This document shows positions 1 to 11,200 of a stretch of DNA of 64,000 nt, one piece after another. Made by a program: the position numbers and the translations under genes. Every line of letters begins with the position of its first letter. Positions within the stretch are counted from its first letter, which is position 1. The notes below the pieces were generated by a model, which saw only the letters and a list, made by a program, of their open reading frames with translations, ran no database searches and was not told the DNA's origin. The stretch is from Thauera sp. K11 (GTDB lineage Bacteria > Pseudomonadota > Gammaproteobacteria > Burkholderiales > Rhodocyclaceae), in assembly GCF_002354895.1 (NCBI RefSeq), contig NZ_CP023439.1:2108001-2172000 (forward strand), read 5' to 3'.

Positions 1-3000
1 CGATGCCGGCCGCGCCGGGCGCCGGCGTGCCGGCCACGCTGGTGACGATGGTGTCGGTGCTGGCCGACAGGCCCGTCATCTGGAAGCCGAAGCTGCCCGC
101 GCCCGACAGCGTGTTGCCGATGGCGAGCGAGGTCGTGTCCGCGCGGAACCATTCCGCCGTCGCGCCGCCGGCCACGCCGATGTCGCCGGCGATGCTGCCC
201 GTGGTGCCGCCGTTGCCCACGCGGAGCGTGCCCGTGCTCACCGTGGTGGCGCCGGTGTAGGTGTTGGCGCCGGTCAGGGTCAGCGTCGAGGCGGCCGAGG
301 TGTCCTTGGTCAGCCCGCCGCTGCCCGAGATCACGCCCGACAGCGTCTGGGCGGCCGAGCTGCTGTACCTGAACAGGCCGCCGCCGCTGGCGATGGCGCC
401 TGCGTAGCTGCCGCTGCCCAGCGAGCCGGCATTTCCGATGACGAACTCGCAGGTGTCGAAAGTGGTGTTGCCGCTATACGTGCTGACCGAGCGGATGGTG
501 AACTTCGTGTTGCCGATCTGCAGGTCGTTGGTGCCTTTGACGGGCACCTCGATCCAGCTTCCAAAAGCACAACCCGAGCCGGTCGAGAACACGGTGGGCG
601 AAGCGCCCAGCGTCAGGCTGCCCGTGCCGCCGATCGTCAGATAGTTGGCGTGGTTGTGCAGCCCGGCGATGGTGACGTCGGCGTTCAGCGTGGCGGTGAA
701 GGTCGCGCTCCCGCCGAAGGTGGCGATGTTGCCGTCGGTCCACACGCCGTTGGGACTGCCGGTGCTGGTGGTCCAGTTCCTGGTGCTGTAGTCCCACGTG
801 CCGCTGCCGGTTTCGATGCTGGTGGTGTTGGCGGCGGGCCCGTCCCAGTAGGTGAAGGGCCCCGCGTTGGCCAGCAGTTCGTTGCCGGTGCTGGCCCAGT
901 AGGTGGCGCTGGCGGCGTTGCTGCCGAGCTTGACGCGGTCGAGCGGCGCGATGCCCGTCACGCCCTTGGCCGGGGCGCCGGTGATGGCGGTGGCGTAGAG
1001 GTGGTCGGTGCCGGCCGTCCAGTTGGTCACCGTCAGCAGCTTGCCGGCGGCCGGGGTCAGCGTGGCCGCCGTCAGGCTGGCGGTGCCGCTGGCCATGTCC
1101 AGCGTGGCATCGTTGGTGATGGTGAAGGTGCCGATGCCGTAGGTATTGGCGCCCAGCGTCAGGTTGCCGCCGGCCAGCTCGATGTTCACATTGGTGTTGG
1201 TGAAGCCCGTGCCCAGCGTCAGCGTGCCGCCCGTCACCTTGATGGTGCCGCTGCCCGTCACCGTGCCGATGCTGCTGTTGCCGCTGAGGGTCAGCGTGCC
1301 GCCCGTGCCCAGGTTCAGCGTGCCGCTGCTGGCGAGGCTGGCCAGCGTCTGGGTCTTGCCGTCGAGGTTCAGCGTGGCGCCGGATGCGACCGTGGTGGCG
1401 CTGGCCGACGCCAGCGCGCCGTTGATGCCCAGCTTGAGGGTGCCCGCGCTCACCGTGGTGGCGCCGGTGTAGGTGTTGGCCGCGTTCAGCGTCAGGGTGC
1501 CGGCGCCGCTCTTGGTCAGCGTGCCCGCGCCGGTGCCGATGACGCCGCCGGCGACGGTGTCGCCCGCGCTGGCGAAGGTGAGCGCGTAGGCGCCGCCGAT
1601 GGCGCCCGACAGCGTCAGCGTGCCGGTCCCGGTGTCGATGACCGAGTCGGCCGCCAGGGTGATGGCGCCGCCCCAGGTGTTGCTGCCGCCCGCGTTCTGC
1701 AGCGCGCCGGTGCCGCCCGAGCCCACGCCGCTGATCGTCAGCGGCTCGGCGCCCACGGTGATGCCGCCCGTCAGGCCCAGCGACGCGCCGCTGCCGACGG
1801 TGGTGGCGCCGACCGTGGTGCCCAGCGCCGAGGCGTGGCCCACGAGCAGCACGCCGCCCGCCACGTTCATCGCGCCGCTGAAGGTGTTGGCGCCGGTCAG
1901 CATGAGGACGCCGTTGCCGTCCTTCTTGAAAGCGTTGCTGCCGGCCAGCACGCTGCCCACCGTGGCGGAGGCCCCCGGATCGGTGACCAGCGGGGTGGTG
2001 GCCGCCGCACCGGTCAGCGTGCTGCCGGTGAGGGTGTAGCCGTCGGTCTTGAAAGTCAGGCCGCCGATGCTCTGCGCCGCGGTCACGTTGACGGTGACGG
2101 ACGCGGTGGTGGTGCCGAAAACCGCCACCTCCCCGGCCGTCCAGGCACCGTTGGGGCTGCCGGTGCTGGTGGTCCAGTTGGTGCCGGCGCTGCTCCAGGT
2201 GCCGGCGCCGCCTTCGACGCCGGTGCTGTTGGCGGCGGCGCCGTCCCAGTAGGTGAACGGGCCGCTGAAGGCCAGCAGTTCGTTGCCGGCGCTGGCCCAG
2301 TAGGTGGCGCTGGCCGCGTTGCTGCCGAGCTTGACGCGGTCGAGCGGCGCGATGCCGGTCACGCCCTTGGCCGGGGCGCCGGTGATGGCGGTGGCGTAGA
2401 AGTGGTCGGTGCCCGAGGTCCAGTTGTTCACCGTCAGCAGCGTGCCCGTCTTCGGCGTGAGCGTGACCGCCGTCAGGCTGGCCGCGCCGCTGGCCATGTC
2501 CAGCGTGGCCGTGTTGCTGATGGTGAAGGTGCCGATGCTGTAGGTGTTGGCGCCCAGCGCCAGGCTGCCGCCGGCCAGTTCGATGTGCACGCTGGTGTTG
2601 CTGATCGCGTTCGCCAGCGTGAGCGTGCCGCCGGTGACCTTGATGGTGCCGCTGCCGCTGATGGCGCCGATGCTGCTGTTGCCGCCGAGCGTGAGCGTGC
2701 CGCCGGTGCCCAGGTCCAGCGTGCCGCTGGTGCTGGTGAGGCCCGCCAGGGTCTGCGTCTTGCCGTCGAGGTTCAGCGTGGCGCCGCTGGCGACGGTGGC
2801 GGAGGTGGCGGCCGGCAGCGTGCCGCTGGCGCCGAGCTTGAGCGTGCCCGCGCTCACCGTGGTGACGCCGGTGTAGCCGTTGGCGCCGCTCAGCACCAGC
2901 GTGCCGGCGCCGGTCTTCTCCAGCGCGTAGGCGCCGCTGACGGCACCGCTGATGGTGCCCACGTCGGCGACGGCCTGGGTGGTGATGCGGGTGTTGCCGG

Positions 3001-6000
3001 CGAGCGCGACGGCGCCGGTGGCGCTGCTGTTGCGCAGCCGCAGCGCGCCCAGGTTGCCGTCCGTCTCGTTCTGGCCGTTGCCCGCCAGGATGAGCGCGTT
3101 GGCCAGGGTGACGCCGTCGCGCACGAACAGGCTGCCGCCGCTGGAAACGGTGATCGACGCCGTGCCGGCCGCGCTGCCGTGGTCCACGATGAAGCGCGCG
3201 CCGTTGCCCACGGTGACCGCGCCGCTCAGGGTGTTGGCCGTGCCGATGACGTAGCCGCTCTGGTCGGGCATGCCCGTGCCCCGCAGGTTGAGCGTGCCGG
3301 CGCCGGAGAGCGCGCTGCCGATCGTGTAGGTGCCGTTGGAGCGGTAGAACTCCAGCGACGCGCCGCTGGCGACGCTGACCGCGCCGGTGCCCAGGGTGCC
3401 CGTGGTGCCGCCCGCGCCCACGGCCAGCTTGCCGGCGCTCACCGTGGTGGTGCCGGTGTAGGTGTTGTTGCTGCCCAGGATGATGGTGCCCAGGCCGACC
3501 TTCGTCAGCGTGAAGCCGCCGGAGACCACGCCGCCGATGGTGCCGGTGTCGCCGGAGCCGTAGGCGCCGACGTCCGCGTTGGCGGCCAGCGCGACGTTGC
3601 CGCTCTGTATGGCGCCGCCCGCCAGGCGCAGCGCGCCCAGCGCGCCCGCGGAATGGGCCCAGCCCGTGCCCGCGATGGACAGCGCGTTGGTCATCGTGCC
3701 GCCGCTCAGCAGCAGTTGCCCGCCCGCTTCGACGGTGATGGGCGCGGTGCCCAGGGTGCCGGTGCCGTCCCTGTTCAGCCTTGCGCCGCTCTTCACCTGC
3801 ACCGCCCCGCTCAGGGTGTGGGTGGCGGCGTTGAGCTTGTAGGAACTCTGGCCCGAGGTGCCGTTGCCCATGAAGCGCAGCGTGCCCGCACCGGCGAAGG
3901 TGTTGGCGATGGCGGCGTTGCCCCCGTCGACGCTGGGGCTGTAGTAGGCCAGCGTGGCGCCGCTGGCGATGCTGACGGCGCTGGCGCCGGCGAGGCTGCC
4001 GGCGGTGGTGTTGTTGCCCACCTGCAGGGTGCCGAACGACACCGTCGTCGCGCCGGTGTAGGTGTTGTTGCCGGTCAGGATGAGGGTGCCGTTGCCCGCC
4101 TTTTCATAGGCCTTGTTGCCGGCCAGCACGCTGCCCACCGTGGCCGTCACGTCCGGGTTGGCCTGCAGGTAGTTGATGGCTGCCGTGCCGGTGAGGGTGC
4201 TGCCGTTGACGATGTAGCCGTCGGTCTTGAAGATCAGCCCGCCGATGTTCTGCGCCGCGCTTACCGTCACGGTGCCGGCCGTGCCGTCGAAGAAGGCGAA
4301 GTTGTTGGGGGTGAAGGCGCCGTTGGGGCCGCCCTGCTCGGTGGTCCAGTTGGTGCCGGCGGTGGTCCAGTTGCCGGTGCCGCCTTCGATGCTGGTGACG
4401 TTGCTGGCCGCGCCGTCCCAATACGTGTAGGGGCCGCTGAAGGCCAGCAGTTCGCTGCCGGTGGTGGCCCAGTAGGTGGCGCTGGGCGGGGCGCTGCCGA
4501 GCTTGACGCGGTTGAGCGGCGCGGTGTTGGGCACGTCCTTGGCCGGGCCGCCGGTGACGGCGGTGGCGTAGAAGTGGTCGGTGCCCGAGGTCCAGTTGCT
4601 CACCGTGAGCAGCTTGCCGGCGGCCGGCGTGAGCGTGGCCACGGTCAGTTGGGCGGTGCCCGCGTTCATGTCCAGCGTGCTGTCGGCCGACACCGTGAGC
4701 GTGCCGATGCTGTGCGTGAGGGCGCCCAGCGCCAGCGTGCCGCCGGCCAGTTCGATGTGCACGCTGGCGCTGTTGATCGCGCTGGTGAGCGTCAGCGTGC
4801 CGCCGGTGACCTTGATGGTGCCGCTGCCGCTGACGGCGCCGATGCTGCTGTTGCCGGTGATCGTGAGCGTGCCGTTGGTGCCCAGGTCCAGCGTGCCGCC
4901 GGTGCTGGTGAGGCTGGCGAGGCTTTGCGTCTTGCCGTCGAGGTTCAGCGTACCGGTGACCGTGGTGGCGCTGGCCGAGGGCAGCGCGCCGTTGGCACCC
5001 AGCTTCAGCTTGCCGCCGCTGACGGTGGTGGCGCCGGTGTAGGTGTTGGCGCCCGACAGCACCAGGGTGCCCGCGCCTTCCTTGGTGAAACCGAAGCCGC
5101 CGCTGATGACGCCGCTGATGGTGCCGATGGTGCCCGTGGCATAGGTCCCGACCCTGGCATCGGCCGTCAACTGGACGTTCCCGGTGACCACGCCCGTGGT
5201 GCTGTCGTCGGCGAAGCGCAGGCCGCCGAAGGTCCCCGCGCCGGTATTCCACGCCCCGTTCGCGAGCGAGAGGTTGTTGGCGAGCGTGAGGTTGCCGATC
5301 CGCAAGGTGGCGTTGGGCTGGACCGTCACCGCGCCGGTGCCCAGCGCCTTGGCATGCATCACATCCACCAGCGCCCCGGTCTCCACGATCGCCGGGCCAG
5401 TCAATGCGGTGTTGTCCACCTCGATGACGTAGCGGCTCTGGCCGCCCGTGCCCGTGCCCTTGAAGCTGAGCGTGCCGGCGCCGGAGATCGTCTGCGGCAC
5501 GCTGTAGCCGGAGCCGCCGTCGCTGCGGTAGAACGCCAGCGTCGCGCCGCTGGCGATGCTGACCGCCCCCGTGCCCAGCGTGCCGGCGGCGGTGCCCGCG
5601 CCCACCTGCAGCGTGCCCAGGCTCACCGTGGTGGCGCCGGTGTAGGTGTTGGCGCCGGTGAGGACGGTGGTGCCGGCGCGGAGCTTGGTCAGCGCGAAGC
5701 CGCCGGAGATCACGCCGCTGATGGTGCCGGTGCCGCCAAACGTACCGATGCTCGACGCGGCGGTCAGGGTGACGTTGCCGCTCTGCGTGGCCCCGGCATC
5801 CACACGCAGCGCGCCGATGTAGCCCGCGGCTTCGTTCCAGCCCGTGCCGGCGATGGAGACGGCGTTGGTCATGTCGGCGCTGGCGCCGCTCAGGTACAGT
5901 TGCCCGCCCGATGCGATGGTGATGGGCGCCGTGCCCAGCCCACCGGCGTTGTCCCTGAGCAGGCGGGCGCCGCTTTCCACCACCACCGCGCCGCTGAGGC

Positions 6001-8257
6001 TGTGGGTGGCGGCGCTGAGCTTGTAGGAACTCTGGTTCTGGGTGGTGTTGCCCTTGAAGCGCAGCGTGCCCGCGCCGGCGAAGGTGTTGCCGATGAGGGC
6101 GTTGCCCGTGCTGTCGCTCGAACTGTAGTAGGCCAGCGTGGCGCCGCTGGCGATGGTGACGGCGCTGCCGCTGGCGAGGCTGCCGGTGGTGGTGTTGTTG
6201 CCCACCTGCAGCGTGCCCGCGCTCACGGTGGTGGCGCCGGTGTAGGTATTGTTGCCGGTGAGCGTGAGGGTGGCGTCGGCGGTGGACTTGGTCACCGCGC
6301 CCGCGCCGCTGATGACGCCGGCGTAGCCGAGGTCGGTGCTGCGGGTGAAGTCGAGCAGCGTGCCGGCCGCGCTCAGCGCCACGCCGCCGGTGCCGGGCGT
6401 GCCGCCGGCGCCGCCGATGGTCAGGGTGCCCCCGCTCACCGTGGTGCCGCCGTTGTAGGTGTTGGCGCCTTCCAGCGTGAGGTTGCCCGCGCTGGCCTTG
6501 GTGACGGCGCCCGCGCCGTCGATGGCGCCGGCGTAGGTGTAGGCGTTGTTGCGGTTGAAGGCGAGCGTGGCGCCGCTGGCCACGGTGGCGCCGGTGTTGG
6601 GGATGCTGCCGACGGCGAGGGCGTTGCCGACCTGCAGGGTGCCGGCGGCGACGGAGGTGGCGCCGGTGTAGGTGCTGGCGCCGGTGAGCACGATGGTGCC
6701 CGCGCCGTCCTTCCTGAGTTCGGCGCTGCCCGTGATGGTGGAGCCGACCACGACGTTGACGGTGGCATCGGCCGAGAACACCGAGGGATAGGCGTCCAGC
6801 GTGAGCGTGCCGCCGCCGATGCCGTAGCCACTGACCTTGAAGTGCAGGCCGCCGATGGACTTGGGGCCGCTCAGGGTCACCGCGCCGCCGGTGTTCTGGA
6901 ACACCGCCACCTGGCCGGGCACCCAGGTGGAATTGCGGTCGCCGGCGGAGTTGGTCCACCTGGTCTGGGCATCCCAGGTGGCGCCGCCGCCGTTGATCAC
7001 GCCGTTCTGCGAGGTGTTGGCGCCGTCCCAGTAGCGGGTGAGGTCGGAGAAGATCTCGTCGTCGATGCTGGACCACTTGGTGTTGGCGGCCGGTTCGACG
7101 TCGAAGGGGATCTGGTTGAGCGGGGCCGCGCCGGCGGTGTCGCGCGCGGGGCTGCCGGCGATGGCGGTGGCGTGGAGGCGGCTGATGCTGCTGGACCAGT
7201 TGACGACGCTGAGCGTGTAGCCGCCGGGTTCGAGCGAGGCGGTACGCAGGCTGGCGTTGCTCTTGCCGAAGTCGATCGTGCTGTTGGCGGTGAGGCTGAG
7301 CGTGCCGATGTTGTAGCTGCGGCCGGTGGCGAGCTTGAGGGTGCCGCCTTTGAGGACGATGTTGATGTCGGTGTTGTTGATGCTGGTGTCGAGCGTGAGG
7401 GTGGCGCCAGCGTTGAGCACGATGGTGCCGCTGCCGGTCAGGGCGGTGGTGGCGTTGAAGCTGGACGTGCCGCCGACGGTCAGCGTGCCGCCCGTGCCCA
7501 GCTCGATGGTCTTGGCCTGGGTGCCCGTGGTGTTGAATGCCCCGACGGTGAGGCCCAAACCGTTCAATGTGAGCGAGGTCGCCGCGCCGCCCCCCATGGT
7601 CAGCGTGCCCCCGACCGTGGAATTGCCGGTGCCGTACAGCGTGAGGTAGCCCCGGACGATGTCGAGGTTGCCGTCGATCGTCACATACCTCCAGCGCGCC
7701 GCGCCCCCCGAGGGCCCGACGGTGAAGGGCTCGATACCGCTGTCGGCCGCCGTGATGGTCTGGACCGTGTCGGTTCCGATGACGGCGTTTCCGAGCACCC
7801 GCAGGGCGTAGGCATCCACCGCCGCGCCTTGGTGCCCCCAGATGTTGCAGTTGTAGCCGGCGTAGTGGCGGTAGTCGCCATTCGCGCGAACCTGGAAGCC
7901 ACCGCCATTGTTGTAGCAGGCCGCGAGGCCGACGATGGTGATGTTGCGCCACTCCGCGGGCATCCCGCCGAACTGGCCCGCAGGCCGGAGCACGACGTCA
8001 TCGGTGGTGGAAGGGTATACCCCGCCCACCCAGGCGGTCGCAGCGACGTTAGGGTCGTTGAGCCACACCCAGGGGCCGGAGCTGATTGCCCCAGACACGT
8101 TGGTGTACTCCGCCGCCAGCGCCGACCGCAGCGGCGCCAGCCCGAGCGCCAGCAGCACCAGCACGAGCAGGCCGGCGAGGAAGGCGCGCAGGCGGTGCGG
8201 GTGGGCGATGGGCGCGGACGGGCGGCGGGTGCGGTGGGTGTTGTTCTTGTGGGTCAT
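1..8257 (-). CDS. Giant autotransporter-associated beta-strand repeat (PATR) surface protein, 3' end outside window
   Basis: The minus-strand frame starting at ATG 8257 stays open to base 1, giving at least 2,752 residues, so the C-terminus is not visible. The N-terminus has a long basic n-region, a hydrophobic stretch around residues 24–42 and an Ala-rich cleavage region ending near SALAA, so export is expected. The body is Gly/Ala/Thr-rich and contains about eleven PATR motifs of the type NTYTGATTVSAGTLQVG (for example near 6660, 6440, 6220, 5620, 5030, 4050, 3440, 2860, 1880, 1450 and 240). Between them recur longer modules with the signature YWDG…W…NWTT. PATR proteins form right-handed beta-helical passengers, usually ending in a beta-barrel or other anchor, which here would lie left of the window. 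The start is 10 bases after the stop of the 2,512-aa gene, so the two are probably cotranscribed; no clear Shine–Dalgarno precedes it. The function is probably adhesion or matrix, by inference. Confidence 0.85.
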   Translation of the reverse strand, partial: MTHKNNTHRTRRPSAPIAHPHRLRAFLAGLLVLVLLALGLAPLRSALAAEYTNVSGAISSGPWVWLNDPNVAATAWVGGVYPSTTDDVVLRPAGQFGGMPAEWRNITIVGLAACYNNGGGFQVRANGDYRHYAGYNCNIWGHQGAAVDAYALRVLGNAVIGTDTVQTITAADSGIEPFTVGPSGGAARWRYVTIDGNLDIVRGYLTLYGTGNSTVGGTLTMGGGAATSLTLNGLGLTVGAFNTTGTQAKTIELGTGGTLTVGGTSSFNATTALTGSGTIVLNAGATLTLDTSINNTDINIVLKGGTLKLATGRSYNIGTLSLTANSTIDFGKSNASLRTASLEPGGYTLSVVNWSSSISRLHATAIAGSPARDTAGAAPLNQIPFDVEPAANTKWSSIDDEIFSDLTRYWDGANTSQNGVINGGGATWDAQTRWTNSAGDRNSTWVPGQVAVFQNTGGAVTLSGPKSIGGLHFKVSGYGIGGGTLTLDAYPSVFSADATVNVVVGSTITGSAELRKDGAGTIVLTGASTYTGATSVAAGTLQVGNALAVGSIPNTGATVASGATLAFNRNNAYTYAGAIDGAGAVTKASAGNLTLEGANTYNGGTTVSGGTLTIGGAGGTPGTGGVALSAAGTLLDFTRSTDLGYAGVISGAGAVTKSTADATLTLTGNNTYTGATTVSAGTLQVGNNTTTGSLASGSAVTIASGATLAYYSSSDSTGNALIGNTFAGAGTLRFKGNTTQNQSSYKLSAATHSLSGAVVVESGARLLRDNAGGLGTAPITIASGGQLYLSGASADMTNAVSIAGTGWNEAAGYIGALRVDAGATQSGNVTLTAASSIGTFGGTGTISGVISGGFALTKLRAGTTVLTGANTYTGATTVSLGTLQVGAGTAAGTLGTGAVSIASGATLAFYRSDGGSGYSVPQTISGAGTLSFKGTGTGGQSRYVIEVDNTALTGPAIVETGALVDVMHAKALGTGAVTVQPNATLRIGNLTLANNLSLANGAWNTGAGTFGGLRFADDSTTGVVTGNVQLTADARVGTYATGTIGTISGVISGGFGFTKEGAGTLVLSGANTYTGATTVSGGKLKLGANGALPSASATTVTGTLNLDGKTQSLASLTSTGGTLDLGTNGTLTITGNSSIGAVSGSGTIKVTGGTLTLTSAINSASVHIELAGGTLALGALTHSIGTLTVSADSTLDMNAGTAQLTVATLTPAAGKLLTVSNWTSGTDHFYATAVTGGPAKDVPNTAPLNRVKLGSAPPSATYWATTGSELLAFSGPYTYWDGAASNVTSIEGGTGNWTTAGTNWTTEQGGPNGAFTPNNFAFFDGTAGTVTVSAAQNIGGLIFKTDGYIVNGSTLTGTAAINYLQANPDVTATVGSVLAGNKAYEKAGNGTLILTGNNTYTGATTVSFGTLQVGNNTTAGSLAGASAVSIASGATLAYYSPSVDGGNAAIANTFAGAGTLRFMGNGTSGQSSYKLNAATHTLSGAVQVKSGARLNRDGTGTLGTAPITVEAGGQLLLSGGTMTNALSIAGTGWAHSAGALGALRLAGGAIQSGNVALAANADVGAYGSGDTGTIGGVVSGGFTLTKVGLGTIILGSNNTYTGTTTVSAGKLAVGAGGTTGTLGTGAVSVASGASLEFYRSNGTYTIGSALSGAGTLNLRGTGMPDQSGYVIGTANTLSGAVTVGNGARFIVDHGSAAGTASITVSSGGSLFVRDGVTLANALILAGNGQNETDGNLGALRLRNSSATGAVALAGNTRITTQAVADVGTISGAVSGAYALEKTGAGTLVLSGANGYTGVTTVSAGTLKLGASGTLPAATSATVASGATLNLDGKTQTLAGLTSTSGTLDLGTGGTLTLGGNSSIGAISGSGTIKVTGGTLTLANAISNTSVHIELAGGSLALGANTYSIGTFTISNTATLDMASGAASLTAVTLTPKTGTLLTVNNWTSGTDHFYATAITGAPAKGVTGIAPLDRVKLGSNAASATYWASAGNELLAFSGPFTYWDGAAANSTGVEGGAGTWSSAGTNWTTSTGSPNGAWTAGEVAVFGTTTASVTVNVTAAQSIGGLTFKTDGYTLTGSTLTGAAATTPLVTDPGASATVGSVLAGSNAFKKDGNGVLMLTGANTFSGAMNVAGGVLLVGHASALGTTVGATTVGSGASLGLTGGITVGAEPLTISGVGSGGTGALQNAGGSNTWGGAITLAADSVIDTGTGTLTLSGAIGGAYALTFASAGDTVAGGVIGTGAGTLTKSGAGTLTLNAANTYTGATTVSAGTLKLGINGALASASATTVASGATLNLDGKTQTLASLASSGTLNLGTGGTLTLSGNSSIGTVTGSGTIKVTGGTLTLGTGFTNTNVNIELAGGNLTLGANTYGIGTFTITNDATLDMASGTASLTAATLTPAAGKLLTVTNWTAGTDHLYATAITGAPAKGVTGIAPLDRVKLGSNAASATYWASTGNELLANAGPFTYWDGPAANTTSIETGSGTWDYSTRNWTTSTGSPNGVWTDGNIATFGGSATFTATLNADVTIAGLHNHANYLTIGGTGSLTLGASPTVFSTGSGCAFGSWIEVPVKGTNDLQIGNTKFTIRSVSTYSGNTTFDTCEFVIGNAGSLGSGSYAGAIASGGGLFRYSSSAAQTLSGVISGSGGLTKDTSAASTLTLTGANTYTGATTVSTGTLRVGNGGTTGSIAGDIGVAGGATAEWFRADTTSLAIGNTLSGAGSFGFQMTGLSASTDTIVTSVAGTPAPGAAGI
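680..7034 (-). repeat. Four copies of a YWDG…NWTT module inside the PATR protein
   Basis: Protein-level repeats recur at about 7034–6837, 4430–4227, 2252–2049 and 860–680. Each has the order ATYWA…ELLA…PFTYWDG…aaN…W…NWTTstGsPNGaWt…vA.FG, and the last three are also preceded by a shared ITGAPAKGVTGIAPLDRVKLGS-like segment with small substitutions. Copies 2 to 4 are closely similar in DNA, while the N-terminal copy is diverged. This is consistent with growth of the gene by internal duplication of blocks of about 1.4–2.6 kb. Confidence 0.75.
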
Positions 8258-8267
8258 GACGGCGGGT

Positions 8268-11200
8268 TCACTGCGCGGAGGTGGGGGCGGCGGCGGCGAG
8301 CGGCGCGGCGGTGGAGCGGGCGGTGACGGCGATGTGCAGGCTGCGGCCGGGGGCCTGCCGCGCCTGTTCGGCGAGGTCGGCGGCCTGCAGGGGCTGCGAA
8401 TCGACGGCGATGCCGATGCGCAGCGGGCCCAGGGCCTGCAGCGCGCTGCGCAGCGTGGCGGCGCGGGCGAGCCAGAGCAGGCTGGCGTCCCTGTCGGTGT
8501 CGCCGTGGCCGACGCTGATCGCGACTTTGTGGTCGGCGGCGTCGCCGCGGGCGGCGAGCTGGCGCACGAGGGCGTCGATGAGGCCCTGGCCGGTGGCGCT
8601 GAGCGCCTTGCCGCCGGGTTCGAAGAGGCGTTCTTCGGACCACTGGATGCAGGCCGGCAGCGGCTGGCCGGGCTGCCACGCGCACAGGGCGGCGAGCGGG
8701 TCGGCGGCGGCCGGGGCCGGCGGCGCGGCGGCCGGGGTTGCGGCGAGGGGGGCCGGGCTTGCGGCGGCCTGCGGCGCGGCGCCGCCGCCGAGGCCGAGGG
8801 TGTTTTCGTCGAACTTGAAGCGCAGGCGGACGTAGGCGCCGCGGCTGGTGTAGTCGGCGCCGGTCAGTTCGGGGTCGTCGAGGCCGAGCACGTTGTAGCC
8901 GGCGGACAGCCACAGGTTCTTGAGCACCTGGTAGCCGGCTTCCAGGCCCAGGGTGTGCTGGCGCGCGCCGCCCTGCCCCCACAGCAGGCCGCCCTGCACG
9001 CCGATGTCCCAGTCGGGGCCGAGGTCGCGGGTGTAGCGCAGGTGGGCGAGCTGGGCCCAGTAGCGGGTGGCGTCGAGGATGTCGTCTTCGACGCTGGCGA
9101 ACTTGGCGGCGTAGCGCGCGCTGAGCACGCTGCCGCGCGCGGGGTTGTAGTTGCCCAGGCCGGTGATGATGTGGGTGCGGTAGGTGCCGGGCAAGGCGGC
9201 GCTGCTGCCGTAGCCGCTGACGCTGCCGGCGCTGCCGGCGGTGAGGGTTTCGTGGCGGTATTCGTAGCGCAGCAGGCCGTTCACGCGGTCGGTGTAGGCC
9301 GGCCGCCAGGCGAGGCCGAACTGCTGGCGGGCGATGAGGTGGCGGCCGGCGCTGGCGCTGTCGGTGAGGGTGGCGGTGCTGCGCACGAGGGCGGTCCAGT
9401 CGCGGTCGAACTTGTAGGCGACGCCGGCGGCGAACAGGCGGGAGTCGGATTCGGCGCCGTCGCGCGCTTCGAGGGCGCCGGTGGCGCGCCAGGGGCCGTC
9501 GGCGTAGTCGGCGCCGAGGGTGATGGCGGTGGAGGTGCCCTGGCTGCCGGCGGTGTCGGTGTCGTCGGACGCGCGGACGGCGCGGGTGCGTTCGAAGCCG
9601 GCGCTCATGCGCAGGGTGTCGGTGAGCTTGAAGGTGTTGCGCAGGCCGGTGGCGTTCTGCCCGCCGCTGGTGGCGCGGCGGTATTCGTTGTAGACGCGGC
9701 CGCCTTCCATGTAGGCGCTGTCGATGCCGAACACGGTGGTGTTGCGCTGGGTGGTGGCGCCGAGGTTGTAGGCGCCGAGCAGGCTGGAAACGAATTCGTG
9801 GCGGCCGTAGAGGCGGGTCTTGTCGGTGAGGGCGTAGTTGCCGCCGACGGCGACGGCGCGGCGGTCGCCGTGTTCGAGGTCCTGTTCGATTTCGCCGAAG
9901 ACTTCGGCCTGGGGCAGCGCCGGGATGCGGCTGGTGAGGCGGCCGCGCACGGTGGTGGAATTTTCGCTGCCCGTGGCGCCGCCGCCGAGGGTGCCGACGG
10001 TGCTGCCGGTGGCGCCGGTGGTGCTGCCGCTGCCGGTGCCGGTGCCGGCCTGGCCGTAGTCGAAGCTGCCGGCCTGGGTGCCCTGGTCGTTGCCGTGCTG
10101 CAGGCCGACTTCGGCGACGAGGTCTTCGCCGAGCTTGCGCTGCACGGCCACGGAGACGCTGGTGCGCGTGTCGGTGGTGCCGGTGCCGGCGAGCTTGCTG
10201 TAGAGGGCGGCGGCCTTGATGCGGGTGTCGTCGTCGAGCTTGTATTCGGCGCGGCCGGTGCCTTCGGTGCGGCCGCCGGTGGCGGTGGCGGAGGGGTTGT
10301 CGAATTCGGTGTCGGTGCGCAGGAGCTGGGCCTGGGCCTTGAAGTCGCCGTCGGCGTGGCGGATTTCGACGCGCGAGGCGCCGCCCTGCCCTTTGAGGTC
10401 GGATTCGGTGCGCACGGCTTCGCCGGCGATCACGGTGTGTTCGCCGAGGCGGGCGAGCGCGGTGACGGCCTTGAGGGTGCGCGGGTTCTCGGGGTCGTCG
10501 TCCTTCATGGCGACGACGCCGGCCTGGATGGATTCGCCGATCTTGAACTGGGCGTCGGTGCCGGCGACGAGGAATTCGGGGCCGCCGGTGTCGACTTCAT
10601 AGGTGACCCGGATCGACTGCGGGTTGAAGTCGGGGTCGACCGAGGCGACGGGGTTGACGAGGATGAGGCGCCCGGTGAGGGGTTCGAAGCTGTAGTCGCT
10701 GTTGGCGGCCAGGGGGCGGACGCCGAGGACGATCTGGGGCTGGCCGCGACTGCGCACGACGAGTTCGACCCGTTCGCTGTTGAGGACGATGTCGCCGCCG
10801 CCGGAGAGGACGTAGAAGGAGAGGCCGTTGGCGGGCAGTTCTTCGATCCGCTGATGGGTGCTGTCGCGGCTGGCGAAGGAGGTGATGCGGGCGCCTTCGC
10901 TTTCGTACTGGTGCTTGATGCCGGTGAGCGCGCGGTTGACCTGGCTGAGCTGGCGTACTTCGGTGCTGCTGGCGGTGGTGAAGTCGCCGTGGAGCAGGTA
11001 GGAGCGGTCCTTGTCGATGCGGACGTAGAGTTTGCGGGTGCTCTGGGCGTCGAAGGCGCGCTCGGAGTCGTCGCCATAGACCGGGTAGAGCTCGTCGGGC
11101 CGGATGTCGCGGAACATGCGGTCGCGGGTGGTCTTGTCGGAGTCGTAGGCGGTGGTGAGCAGGTATTCGCCCTTGATGGTGCCCTTGAAGTAGAAGGCGC

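Noticed and set aside
4104..7952. 1,282-codon minus-strand frame
   Set aside because: It is in a different frame from the PATR gene and encodes His/Arg/Gln-rich low-complexity sequence; it is a shadow of the true frame.
650..8326. 2,558-codon open frame on the plus strand
   Set aside because: It is antisense to the PATR gene; its product is an endless low-complexity Gly/Ala/Arg/Val string with no domain. Strong GC3 bias keeps the opposite strand open.
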